From Buchnera aphidicola (Chaetosiphella stipae setosa) (GTDB taxonomy: Bacteria > Pseudomonadota > Gammaproteobacteria > Enterobacterales > Enterobacteriaceae), in contig NZ_OZ060394.1 of assembly GCF_964059095.1 (NCBI RefSeq), positions 224,583-267,264 of the forward strand: 42,682 nucleotides of DNA. Reading direction: 5' to 3'. The notes below the pieces were generated by a model. That model saw only the letters and a program-made list of their open reading frames with translations. It searched no databases and had not been told where the DNA came from. How positions within the stretch are numbered: position 1 is the stretch's first letter; every line of letters starts with the position of its first letter. Both the position numbers and the translations under genes were made by a program. This document shows, piece by piece, positions 9,585 to 19,289 of the stretch.

Positions 9585-9611
9585 TTGAATGTAATTTTCT
9601 TAGTATATAAT
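9585..9611 (+). promoter_or_regulatory. Candidate sigma-70 promoter of hisS
   Basis: TTGAAT at 9585-9590 and a perfect TATAAT at 9606-9611 are separated by 15 bases, a little short for a sigma-70 promoter. They lie 73 bases before the hisS ATG in the divergent suhB/hisS spacer. The -10 region lies inside a small dyad, AGTAT-ATA-ATACT. In DNA this AT-rich, such matches are common, so support is moderate. Confidence 0.4.
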
Positions 9612-9683
9612 ACTATTAAAATAAAAAAAAAAAATTGAAATTTTATACAATTCTGTAAGTATTTTTTTTTAAAAAGAGATTAT

Positions 9684-10970
9684 ATGATAATAAAAAAAAT
9701 AAAATCTATTAAAGGAATGCATGATTATCTTCCCGAAGAATTAAATACTTGGCAAAAAATTGAAATTTTATTAAAAAAAATTTTTCGAAATTACGGATAT
9801 TGTGAAATTCGACTTCCAATACTAGAAAAAACTCAATTGTTTACAAGATCTATTGGAAAAATTACTGATATTGTAGAAAAAGAAATGTATACTTTTTTTG
9901 ATAAAAAAAATAATAGTATTACTCTGAGACCAGAATCTACGGCAAATTGCGCACGAGCTATTTTGCAAAATAATCTTTTAAAAAATATTAAACAGAGGTT
10001 CTGGTATTTTGGACCAATGTTTCGTTATGAAAGACCACAAAAAGGGAGATATAGACAATTTTATCAATTTGGTTGTGAAATATATGGATTACATGGTCCA
10101 AAAATTGAATTAGAATTGATTTTATTATTAAGTCGTCTTTGGAAAATGTTAGACATACATGATCATATACATTTAGAAATTAATTCTATTGGAAATGTTT
10201 TAAGTAGAGAAAAATATAAATATGATTTCATAAATTATTTAAAAGTTAAAAAAAAATTTTTAGATAAAGATTCTCAAAATAGATTATATAAAAATCCTTT
10301 AAGAATATTAGATAGTAAAAATAAAAATACACAAAAAATTTTAAAAAAAGCTCCTATTTTATTAAATTATCTTGATGAAAATTCAAAAAAAAAATTTGAT
10401 ATTCTTTGTCAGTCTATAAAAGAATTAGGTATTTCTTTTACAATAAATGAAAATCTTATTCGAGGTTTAGATTATTATAATGATATAGTTTTTGAATGGA
10501 AAATAAAAAGTTCACAATTAGGAACACAAAATACTATTTGCGCTGGAGGAAGATATGATAGATTAATAAAGATTTTAGGAGGTCCAGATACTCCAGCTTT
10601 AGGTTGCGCAATTGGAATGGAAAGATTAGTATCTATTGTCAATAGTAAAGAAAAAAATTTTTCTATAAATACAAAAACTGATATATATATCATATCAACA
10701 AATTTAAAAAAAAATATTCAATTTATTAAATATATAGAAAAAATTAGAAATTTTTTTCTTCAATTAAGTATTGTTGAGGATTTAAATGTAGGATCTATAA
10801 AAAAAAAAAATATTAGAGCTAGAAAATTTCAACCAAAAATAATTCTTTTTATTGATAATGATTTATTTCAAAAAGAAAAAATTGAAGTGACATATTTTGA
10901 TAAAAAATGTTCGAAAATTATTTCAATAAAAAAGATTTTTTTTTTATTAGAAAAATTTTTTAAGAAATAA
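9684..10970 (+). CDS. hisS: Histidyl-tRNA synthetase
   Basis: Class II synthetase charging tRNA-His, 428 residues (E. coli 424). Motif 1 lies in the KGMHDYLP region, motif 2 is RFWYFGPMFRYERPQKGR, the HisRS-specific loop is LIRGLDYYND, and motif 3 is the GCAIGMERL region, preceded by AGGRYD. A short anticodon-binding domain forms the C-terminus. AAGAG lies 5 bases before the ATG. glyA follows 69 bases downstream. An uninterrupted A12 tract (10799-10810) encodes part of IKKKN and is a slippage-prone site. Confidence 0.97.
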   Translation: MIIKKIKSIKGMHDYLPEELNTWQKIEILLKKIFRNYGYCEIRLPILEKTQLFTRSIGKITDIVEKEMYTFFDKKNNSITLRPESTANCARAILQNNLLKNIKQRFWYFGPMFRYERPQKGRYRQFYQFGCEIYGLHGPKIELELILLLSRLWKMLDIHDHIHLEINSIGNVLSREKYKYDFINYLKVKKKFLDKDSQNRLYKNPLRILDSKNKNTQKILKKAPILLNYLDENSKKKFDILCQSIKELGISFTINENLIRGLDYYNDIVFEWKIKSSQLGTQNTICAGGRYDRLIKILGGPDTPALGCAIGMERLVSIVNSKEKNFSINTKTDIYIISTNLKKNIQFIKYIEKIRNFFLQLSIVEDLNVGSIKKKNIRARKFQPKIILFIDNDLFQKEKIEVTYFDKKCSKIISIKKIFFLLEKFFKK

Positions 10971-11039
10971 TTTTGTTTTAAATTTTATTTAAAAAAATTT
11001 TTTAATGTTTTAATTTAATCTTTTATTTACAGGATATTT

Positions 11040-12296
11040 ATGCTATCGCAAAATAAATATAACAAAAATGATAAAATATGGAAAATAATTAAAAAAGAAA
11101 AAAAAAGACAAAATGATAATTTATCTTTAATTGCTTCAGAAAATTATGCTAGTTATGCAGTTATGAAAGCGCAAGGATCAATTTTAACAAACAAATATGC
11201 TGAAGGATATCCAGAAAAAAGATATTATGGAGGTTGCAAATATATAGATATTATTGAAAATATTGCTATTCGAAGAGCAAAAAAATTATTTGGAGTAGAA
11301 TATGCTAATGTTCAACCTCATTCAGGTTCACAAGCAAATTTTTCTGTTTATAATGCTTTATTAAAAGCTGGAGATGTAATTTTAGGAATGAATTTATCAG
11401 ATGGAGGTCATTTAACTCATGGAGCATCAATAAATTTTTCTGGAAAATTGTATAAATCATTTTCATATCAATTAAACAAAAACGAAGAAATTGATTATAT
11501 TCAATTAAAAATTTTAGCTAAAAAATATAAACCTAAAATGATAATTAGTGGTTTTTCTTCTTATTCTGGAATATGTGATTGGAAAAAATTAAGAGAAATT
11601 GCTGATGAAATAAATGCCTATTTACTCGCTGATATTTCGCATATAGCTGGTTTAATTGTAGCTCAGTTATATCCGAGTCCAATAAATTATGCACATGTTG
11701 TAACGACTACAACACATAAAACATTATCTGGACCTAGAGGAGGATTAATTTTATCTAATGAAAAAGATAAAATTTTATATAATAAATTAAATAAATCTGT
11801 TTTTCCTGGTTCTCAGGGAGGACCTTTAATGCATGTAATAGCAGCTAAAGCAATCTCATTTAAAGAAGCAATGCAAAAAAATTTTGTAAAATATCAAAAA
11901 CAAGTTTTAATTAATTCAAAAATTATGTCTGAATATTTTTTAAAAAATGGATTTAAAGTCGTCTCAAATGGTACTTTCAATCATTTGTTTGTGTTAAATT
12001 TAATTAATAAAGGAATGACTGGAAAAGAAGTAGAAAAATTTTTAGGTTATTCAAATATTATTGTTAATAAGAATTCTGTTCCTAAAGATTGTCAAAATCC
12101 TTTTGTTACTTCAGGAATTAGAATAGGTACTCCTGCTGTTACACGTCGTGGATTAAAAGAAGAGGAATGTGAAAAAATCTCTTTTTGGATTTCTTTATTA
12201 TTAAATAATTTTCAGGATTATAAAATAAGTTTAAAAATTAAAAATGAAGTTCTAAGAATGTGCAATTTATACCCAATTTATTCTAATTTTCAATAG
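11040..12296 (+). CDS. glyA: Serine hydroxymethyltransferase
   Basis: PLP enzyme interconverting serine and glycine while loading one-carbon units onto tetrahydrofolate. It has 418 residues (E. coli 417). The PLP lysine is Lys227 in [15 protein letters not shown], and the LIASENY and YPEKRYYGG substrate motifs are intact. AGGA precedes the ATG. It uses serine made by the SerC branch encoded further along the window. It is convergent with bioB across a 337-base spacer. Confidence 0.98.
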   Translation: MLSQNKYNKNDKIWKIIKKEKKRQNDNLSLIASENYASYAVMKAQGSILTNKYAEGYPEKRYYGGCKYIDIIENIAIRRAKKLFGVEYANVQPHSGSQANFSVYNALLKAGDVILGMNLSDGGHLTHGASINFSGKLYKSFSYQLNKNEEIDYIQLKILAKKYKPKMIISGFSSYSGICDWKKLREIADEINAYLLADISHIAGLIVAQLYPSPINYAHVVTTTTHKTLSGPRGGLILSNEKDKILYNKLNKSVFPGSQGGPLMHVIAAKAISFKEAMQKNFVKYQKQVLINSKIMSEYFLKNGFKVVSNGTFNHLFVLNLINKGMTGKEVEKFLGYSNIIVNKNSVPKDCQNPFVTSGIRIGTPAVTRRGLKEEECEKISFWISLLLNNFQDYKISLKIKNEVLRMCNLYPIYSNFQ

Positions 12297-12633
12297 TTAT
12301 TATTGATTCATTTTTTAGTAAGATTTTTTTTTTATTTTTTTTAAAAAAAATTTAAGAACTATAAAAAGATTTAGAAACAATTAATTTTCAAATTTTTAAG
12401 TTTTTTATTTTTTTTTAAAAAGTATTAGAAAATAAAAAAAATTTTGGATATTTTTTATTTTAAAAATAATATTTTTTTATATTTTTGAAATTTTTTTGTG
12501 TTAAACTTAATTTGGTATTTTATTTAAATAAAATAATTTTTTTTTAAGTTTAACATAATAATTATATTAATCATAATATAAATATTTTTTATAAGAATAT
12601 TAAAAATATAAAATATATATTTGTTTTATGTAA
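12297..12633. other. Gene-free spacer glyA/bioB, likely site of lost bioD
   Basis: 337 bases without a recognisable ORF. In Buchnera lineages that keep the biotin cluster, I recall bioD lying between glyA and bioB, so this gap is probably its eroded remains; no motif survives to prove it. The only ordered feature is the nested inverted repeat at 12499-12555. Confidence 0.5.
12499..12555. repeat. Nested inverted repeat with inner 20-bp palindrome
   Basis: TGTTAAACTTAA (12499-12510) pairs exactly with TTAAGTTTAACA (12544-12555). Within the 33-base loop sits a perfect 20-bp palindrome at 12516-12535, TATTTTATTT followed by its complement. It lies in the convergent glyA/bioB spacer. The design is like that of 944-1007. 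It may act as a bidirectional terminator or RNA-end stabiliser. Confidence 0.55.
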
Positions 12634-13644
12634 TTATTTTAAAGCGTTATAAAAAAATTTTTTGTTTATAGAATTATCTTTTAAAAAGAAATTTTTATTT
12701 TTTTTAAGATTTTGTTTCTTGAGATTTAATATTTTAAAAAGTTTATTATCTTTTTTTTCGCTTTGGTTTTTTGTAGTCAGCAATTTACAGCCGTAAAAAA
12801 TTGAATTTGCTCCTGCCATAAAACACATAGCTTGCATTTGAAAATTCATTTTTTCTCGTCCTGCAGAAAGCCTAATATATGATTTTGGAACCATAATTCT
12901 AGTCAGAGAAATGATTTTTATAAAATCAAATTCATTAACTTTTTTATTCTTTTCTAATGGAGTTCCAGGAATTTTAACTAACAAATTTATTGGTATGCTT
13001 TCTGGAGGTTTAGAAAGATTAGCTAATTCCATTAAAAATTCTAATCTATCTTTTGTTTTTTCTCCTAATCCAATTATTCCTCCAGAGCAAATTTTCATTC
13101 CTGATTTACGAATTCTTTTTAATGTTTTTAATCTGCTTTCATATGTTCTAGTAGAGATTATTTTGGAATAAAAATTTTTGGATGTATCGATATTATGATT
13201 ATAAAAATCTAATCCAGATTCATGTAATTGATTGGCTTGTTTTTGCGTAATTTCTCCTAATGTCATACATGTTTCTAATCCCATTTTTTTAATTTCTTTA
13301 ATTATTTCTTGTAAATAAGGAATATCTTTATCTTTTGGATTTTTCCAAGCTGCTCCCATACAAAAACGATTTGCACCAGAGATTTTTGTTTTTTTTGCAG
13401 CTTTTAAAATTTCTTTTTTATTTAATAAAGGTTGTGTTTTTAATTTTGTTTTATATCTTGCGCTTTGCGGACAATATTTGCAATCTTCTGGACAAGCTCC
13501 TGTTTTTATAGATAGTAATGTACTAACTTGTATTTCATGAGGATTAAAGTATTTTCGATGTATAGTTTGAGCTTGATACATTAAATCAAAAAATGGTTTT
13601 CGAAATAATTTCTGAGTTTTTTCTAACGTCCAAAGTTTTTTCAT
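12634..13644 (-). CDS. bioB: Biotin synthase
   Basis: Radical-SAM enzyme inserting sulfur into dethiobiotin, the last biotin step; it carries a 4Fe-4S and a 2Fe-2S cluster. 336 residues (E. coli 346). The radical-SAM cysteines are Cys51, Cys55 and Cys58 in [10 protein letters not shown]. The 2Fe-2S ligands appear in [15 protein letters not shown] and KICSGG, with the Arg in [13 protein letters not shown] precedes the ATG. Its E. coli partners bioA, bioF, bioC and bioD are not adjacent and both flanks are gene-free. It therefore looks like an isolated survivor that needs dethiobiotin from elsewhere in the genome, a co-symbiont or the host. Confidence 0.97.
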   Translation of the reverse strand: MKKLWTLEKTQKLFRKPFFDLMYQAQTIHRKYFNPHEIQVSTLLSIKTGACPEDCKYCPQSARYKTKLKTQPLLNKKEILKAAKKTKISGANRFCMGAAWKNPKDKDIPYLQEIIKEIKKMGLETCMTLGEITQKQANQLHESGLDFYNHNIDTSKNFYSKIISTRTYESRLKTLKRIRKSGMKICSGGIIGLGEKTKDRLEFLMELANLSKPPESIPINLLVKIPGTPLEKNKKVNEFDFIKIISLTRIMVPKSYIRLSAGREKMNFQMQAMCFMAGANSIFYGCKLLTTKNQSEKKDNKLFKILNLKKQNLKKNKNFFLKDNSINKKFFYNALK

Positions 13645-14038
13645 ATATTTTCCTATAAAATTAATATTTTTAAAAACTAAAATATTTTTTTATATTTTAT
13701 ATATTTTTCACAAAATATATTAAATTTATATTTTCAATATATATTAATATTTTTAAAATAAAAAATTTTAAAGATTTTTTTTTTTGCGAAAAATTTTCAT
13801 ATAAATAATGTAAAAAAATTAAATTTTATTTATTAATAGAAGATATATTATAATCTTTTTTGTTTATCTTTTTAATATAATTTTAATAGTGCTAAAAATA
13901 ACTGAAAAAAAATTTTTGAAAATAAAAGATATTTTTATTTTTTATAAAAGTTTGTTATTTTTTCAATATTTATTATTTTCATATAAATAAAATTTTTTTA
14001 GTATTCTATTTTAAAAAAATTTGTTCTTTAAAAATTTT
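13645..14038. other. Gene-free spacer bioB/pgl, likely site of lost bioA
   Basis: 394 bases with no supportable ORF. In Buchnera with a complete cluster, I recall bioA lying between bioB and pgl, so decay of bioA is the simplest history. A 15-base direct repeat, TTTTCATATAAATAA, occurs at 13794-13808 and 13976-13990, which may be chance at this composition. The bioB promoter must lie here on the minus strand, but I cannot place it with confidence. Confidence 0.5.
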
Positions 14039-15037
14039 TTATTGCATAAAAATTTCAATCCATAAAGGTTCTTTTTTTGTTTTGAAACGTTTTCTTATTT
14101 CTAATAATCCAAAATTTTTATTTATTTTATAAATAGAAATAGAATTTGATTTTTGTCCAGAAATAATTAAATATTTTCCTTTTTCATCAATGTTAAAACT
14201 TCTAGGTTGTATTTCAGTATTATATACTTTAATTAATTTTAACTTTCCGTTTTTTTGATTTATTTGAAATAATGAAATAGAATTTGAGGTTCTTTCGCAA
14301 GTATATAGAAAATTTCCGCATGGAGATATATGAATATCTGCTGCCCATTTTTTACCAGAAAAATTAGGTAAAATATCAATTGTTTGTATTAAATGAAAAT
14401 CTTTTTTATTAAATATTTTTTCTATATTAAATATTGAAATAGTATTATTTAATTCATTTAAAATATATAAATATTTTTGATTAGGGTGAATATCCATATG
14501 TCTGGGACCGCTTTTATCTGTATTTTTTATATAATATATTTCTTTTTTTTTTTTTTTTGTAATATTTTTTATATCTTCAAAAAAGATTTTGTCTTCTTTT
14601 AGAGATGTAAAAAATAAAATTTTAGATTGAAAATGAAATATAGAAGAATGACATCCTAAAATATTTTTTTTTATAGTATAAATTTTTTTTGGCATTCCAT
14701 TTTTATTTAATTGATGACAGGTAAGAGAATTACTACTATAAGAACTATTAAATAAATATTTTTCGGATAAATCTAATGAGATATGATTAGGATTTCCAAA
14801 AGTTTGTGTTTCTTTAATTTTTTTTAATAAACCGGTTTTTTTTATATGATATGTAATAATTCTTGGATGCTTTCTAACTCCAGCATATATCAATTTTTTT
14901 TTATAAGAAATTTTTAATGGTTGGACTTCTCCATTGGTATATATTTCTTGAATTTTAATAATATTTTTTTTTTTTTTTTTAAATACTTCAATAATATTTT
15001 CTTTAGGAATAGAAACATAAATAATATATTTTTTCAT
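14039..15037 (-). CDS. pgl: 6-Phosphogluconolactonase (seven-bladed propeller type)
   Basis: Hydrolyses 6-phosphogluconolactone, the second step of the oxidative pentose phosphate pathway; zwf, the first step, is at the other end of the window. 332 residues (E. coli Pgl/YbhE 331). Recognisable blade motifs are VRKHPRIITYHI, GCHSSI, SGPRHMDIHPNQKYLYILNE, WAADIHISPCGNFLY, QPRSFNIDEKGKYLI and SGQKS. The coding strand contains an A17 tract (14980-14964) near the start and an A16 tract (14558-14543), so polymerase slippage would frameshift many products. AAGAAA lies upstream of the ATG. mfd ends 50 bases upstream on the same strand. Confidence 0.94.
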   Translation of the reverse strand: MKKYIIYVSIPKENIIEVFKKKKKNIIKIQEIYTNGEVQPLKISYKKKLIYAGVRKHPRIITYHIKKTGLLKKIKETQTFGNPNHISLDLSEKYLFNSSYSSNSLTCHQLNKNGMPKKIYTIKKNILGCHSSIFHFQSKILFFTSLKEDKIFFEDIKNITKKKKKEIYYIKNTDKSGPRHMDIHPNQKYLYILNELNNTISIFNIEKIFNKKDFHLIQTIDILPNFSGKKWAADIHISPCGNFLYTCERTSNSISLFQINQKNGKLKLIKVYNTEIQPRSFNIDEKGKYLIISGQKSNSISIYKINKNFGLLEIRKRFKTKKEPLWIEIFMQ

Positions 15038-15087
15038 ATTTTTTCTTATGATATTTATAATAATTTTTTAAAAAATTTAAATTTTAT

Positions 15088-17148
15088 TTAAACTATATTT
15101 TGATTTATTTTTTTTATAAATCGTATAATCCATTTTATTTTTTCTCGATCTGTATTAAATGTTTTTTTAAAATGTAAAGTATTATCTTTTTTAAAAAACA
15201 ATTCTTTTGATTTTTTTTTTAAATATTTTGAAAACCATTGTATATTAATATTATTTGGATAAAAAAATTTAATAATTCCTCCAGAAATATTACAGGTAAT
15301 TTTTTTGATATTAGATTTTTTTGCAAGAATTTTAATTTTTGTAATAAGAATTAAATTTTTTGTTAATTGAGGTAAATCTCCAAAATTTTTTATTAAATCT
15401 GATTTGATTAACTTTAATTCAGAGAATGTTTTTGCTAAAGATATTTTTAAATAAAAAGATAATCTCATATTGATATTAGAAATATAATTTTCTGGCAATA
15501 TTGTAGGAATTTGTAATTCAATTTCAGTATTTTGGCTTAATAAATTTTGTATTGATTTTTTGTTTCCTTTTTTTAAGATTTTTATCGCTTTTTGTAATAA
15601 ATGCATATAGGTTTCAATACCTATATTTTTAATATATCCACTTTGTTTTTTTCCTAATATCTCACCAACTCCTCTAATTTCTAAATCATGATTAGCTAAT
15701 TTAAAACCAGCACTAAAATCTTGAATAGAAGAGATTGATTGTAATCTTTTTTTAGAATTTTTAGAAATTTTTTTTAAATCAGAAACTAATAACCATGCAT
15801 ACGCTTGCCGAGAAGAACGTCCAACTCTTCCACGTAATTGATGTAATTGCGATAATCCAAAATGATTTGCATTTTCAATAATTATTGTATTAGCTAAGGG
15901 TATATCTAATCCATTTTCTATAATTGTTGTACATAAAAGAATATTAAAACGATTATTAGAAAAATCTTGAATAATTTTTTTTAATTTATTTTTTTCCATT
16001 CTTCCATGTCCAATTTTAAAAACTCCTTCGGGGATTAATTTAGATAAAGAATTTAATTTTTTTTCAATTGAATTTACTCTATTATAGACATAATATACTT
16101 GACCTCCTCTATTGATTTCTTTTAAAATTGCTTTTCTTATTATGTTTTTATTTTTTTTTTCTATAAAAGTTTTTATGGATAATTTTTGGTCTGGAGGAGT
16201 ATTAATTATTGATAAATCACGAATTCCTAAAAGTGACATATTTAAAGTTCTAGGAATAGGTGTAGCGGTTAATGTTAAAACATCAATATTATAAAAATTT
16301 TTTTTTATAAATTCTTTATGATGAACTCCAAATCTATGTTCTTCATCTATAATTAATAATCCTAAATCATGCCATTTTATTTTATTAAATAAGATTTTAT
16401 GTGTACCAATTAAAATATTGATGTTTCCATTTTTAATATTTTTTAAAATAGATTTTTGTTTATTTTTTTTCTGAAAACTAGAATAAACTTCAATAGAAAT
16501 CGAATATTTTGCAAATCTTTCTAAAAAATTTTTATAATGTTGTTGTGCTAATAACGTTGTGGGAACAAGAATAACAACTTGTTTTTGATTACAGCTTGCA
16601 ACAAATGCAGCTCTCATAGCAACTTCTGTTTTTCCAAACCCTACATCTCCACAAACTAAACGATCCATTGGTTTATGAGAATACATATCATGTAAAACAG
16701 AATTAATTACTTTAGATTGATCTGGAGTTGTTTTAAATGAAAAATCTTGACAAAATTTTAAATATTTTTTTTTATTTTTTTTAAATGAAAAACCTGATTG
16801 AGATGATCTATTTGCATAAATATTTAATAAAATTGCAGCATTATCAAAAATTTTTTTAGATATTTTTTTTCTTTCTTTTTTCCAACTTTGACTGCCTAAT
16901 TTATGTAAAGGAGCTCTTTCTTGAGGAACATTATAATATTTATGAATTAAATTCAATGATGAAATAGGAACATATAATTTATCATTGTTTGCATATGAAA
17001 TGATTAAATATTCAGATTTTATTCCTGATGTTTCTATAGTAATTAATCCTTTATATCTTCCTATTCCATATTTCACATGAATAATTGGTTGATTGAAATT
17101 TAAATTAAATAAGTCTTTACTTAAAAATTTAATTTTTTTATTTTTCAT
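15088..17148 (-). CDS. mfd: Mfd, transcription-repair coupling factor lacking N-terminal domains
   Basis: E. coli Mfd has 1148 residues; this protein has 686 and begins at the RNA-polymerase-interacting domain (PIIHVKYGIGRYKGL, 21-35). The translocase is complete: Walker A GDVGFGKT (167-174), DEEH (268-271), TATPIPRTL and the QLRGRVGRS arginine-finger motif. The C-terminal domain is also present. The UvrB-like and UvrA-binding N-terminal half is missing. A TAA lies six codons upstream of the ATG, so no longer frame exists. It probably still displaces stalled RNA polymerase but cannot recruit UvrA by the usual surface. Shortened Mfd is known in Buchnera. Minus strand, before pgl. Confidence 0.93.
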   Translation of the reverse strand: MKNKKIKFLSKDLFNLNFNQPIIHVKYGIGRYKGLITIETSGIKSEYLIISYANNDKLYVPISSLNLIHKYYNVPQERAPLHKLGSQSWKKERKKISKKIFDNAAILLNIYANRSSQSGFSFKKNKKKYLKFCQDFSFKTTPDQSKVINSVLHDMYSHKPMDRLVCGDVGFGKTEVAMRAAFVASCNQKQVVILVPTTLLAQQHYKNFLERFAKYSISIEVYSSFQKKNKQKSILKNIKNGNINILIGTHKILFNKIKWHDLGLLIIDEEHRFGVHHKEFIKKNFYNIDVLTLTATPIPRTLNMSLLGIRDLSIINTPPDQKLSIKTFIEKKNKNIIRKAILKEINRGGQVYYVYNRVNSIEKKLNSLSKLIPEGVFKIGHGRMEKNKLKKIIQDFSNNRFNILLCTTIIENGLDIPLANTIIIENANHFGLSQLHQLRGRVGRSSRQAYAWLLVSDLKKISKNSKKRLQSISSIQDFSAGFKLANHDLEIRGVGEILGKKQSGYIKNIGIETYMHLLQKAIKILKKGNKKSIQNLLSQNTEIELQIPTILPENYISNINMRLSFYLKISLAKTFSELKLIKSDLIKNFGDLPQLTKNLILITKIKILAKKSNIKKITCNISGGIIKFFYPNNINIQWFSKYLKKKSKELFFKKDNTLHFKKTFNTDREKIKWIIRFIKKINQNIV

Positions 17149-18513
<1,365 letters not shown>

Positions 18514-18545
18514 TTTTATGTTTAAAAAAAAGAAACTAATTTATA

Positions 18546-18583
18546 TAGGTATATATTATTTGATATATACCTACTTTTTTTTT
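18546..18583 (+). terminator. Intrinsic terminator of gapA
   Basis: A perfect 11-bp stem, TAGGTATATAT (18546-18556) with ATATATACCTA (18563-18573), a 6-base loop and then C followed by T9 and a second T run. This is the clearest Rho-independent terminator in the window and lies 32 bases after the gapA stop. Its T run overlaps the stop codon of the convergent fldA. Read from the fldA side, no T run follows the stem directly, so it mainly serves gapA. Confidence 0.85.
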
Positions 18584-19106
18584 ATTTTTTTTTTTTTGAA
18601 ATATATTTTTTAAAATATTGATTTAACCAATTATTTATTCTTTTCTTTGTTAATTCAGGTTGTCTATCTTCATCAATAACTAATCCTAAAAAATTTTTTT
18701 TATCAATTAAAGATTTAGAAGAATCAAAACAATAATCTTTAGATGACCATTTTCCTATTATTTGAGCTCCTTTTGAAGAAACGATATCATATATAATTTT
18801 CATTCCATCACAAAAATATTCTCCATAATCTTCTTGATCTCCACATCCAAAGATAGCAATTTTTTTATTTTTAAAATTTATTTTTTTAAGTTCAGGTAAA
18901 AAATCATCCCAATCTGATTGAATTTCTCCATAGTACCATGTAGGCACTCCTAAAATTAAAATTTGATATTTTGAAAAATCTTTTTTACAAGATTTAGATA
19001 TATCGTGTAAATTTGATTTTTCCTTTCCTATTATTTTATAAATTATTTTAGATACTTTTTCTGTATTTCCTGTATCAGTTCCAAAAAAAATTCCAATTTT
19101 TTTCAT
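18582..19106 (-). CDS. fldA: Flavodoxin
   Basis: FMN-binding low-potential electron carrier, 174 residues (E. coli FldA 176). The FMN phosphate loop is FGTDTGNTE (8-16), and the isoalloxazine-contacting loops are [13 protein letters not shown] and [15 protein letters not shown]. The C-terminus is lysine-rich and ends in the T run shared with the gapA terminator. AAGGA lies upstream of the ATG. In Buchnera it can supply electrons to radical-SAM and Fe-S enzymes; BioB, which needs reduced flavodoxin in E. coli, is encoded about 5 kb away. Confidence 0.96.
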   Translation of the reverse strand: MKKIGIFFGTDTGNTEKVSKIIYKIIGKEKSNLHDISKSCKKDFSKYQILILGVPTWYYGEIQSDWDDFLPELKKINFKNKKIAIFGCGDQEDYGEYFCDGMKIIYDIVSSKGAQIIGKWSSKDYCFDSSKSLIDKKNFLGLVIDEDRQPELTKKRINNWLNQYFKKYISKKKK

Positions 19107-19289
19107 TTTTATAAAATCCTTATATTTTGAAAAAATTTTTATCTTTACATTTCAAAATTATATTTTTTATATAAAATATTTTAAATATATCTTTTATATT
19201 TTAAAAAATATTTATAAAATAAAAAATATTTTTTAATATTATCTAGAATTTTTATTCTAATAAAATTATACATGAATGGAATGTTTATT

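Noticed and set aside
10475-10693. Minus-strand open frame inside hisS
   Set aside because: It lies opposite conserved HisRS motifs and has no ribosome site or similarity; a shadow of codon usage.
13794-13990. 15-base direct repeat as insertion-sequence target or mobile element
   Set aside because: No transposase, no terminal inverted repeats, and AT-only words recur by chance in this DNA.
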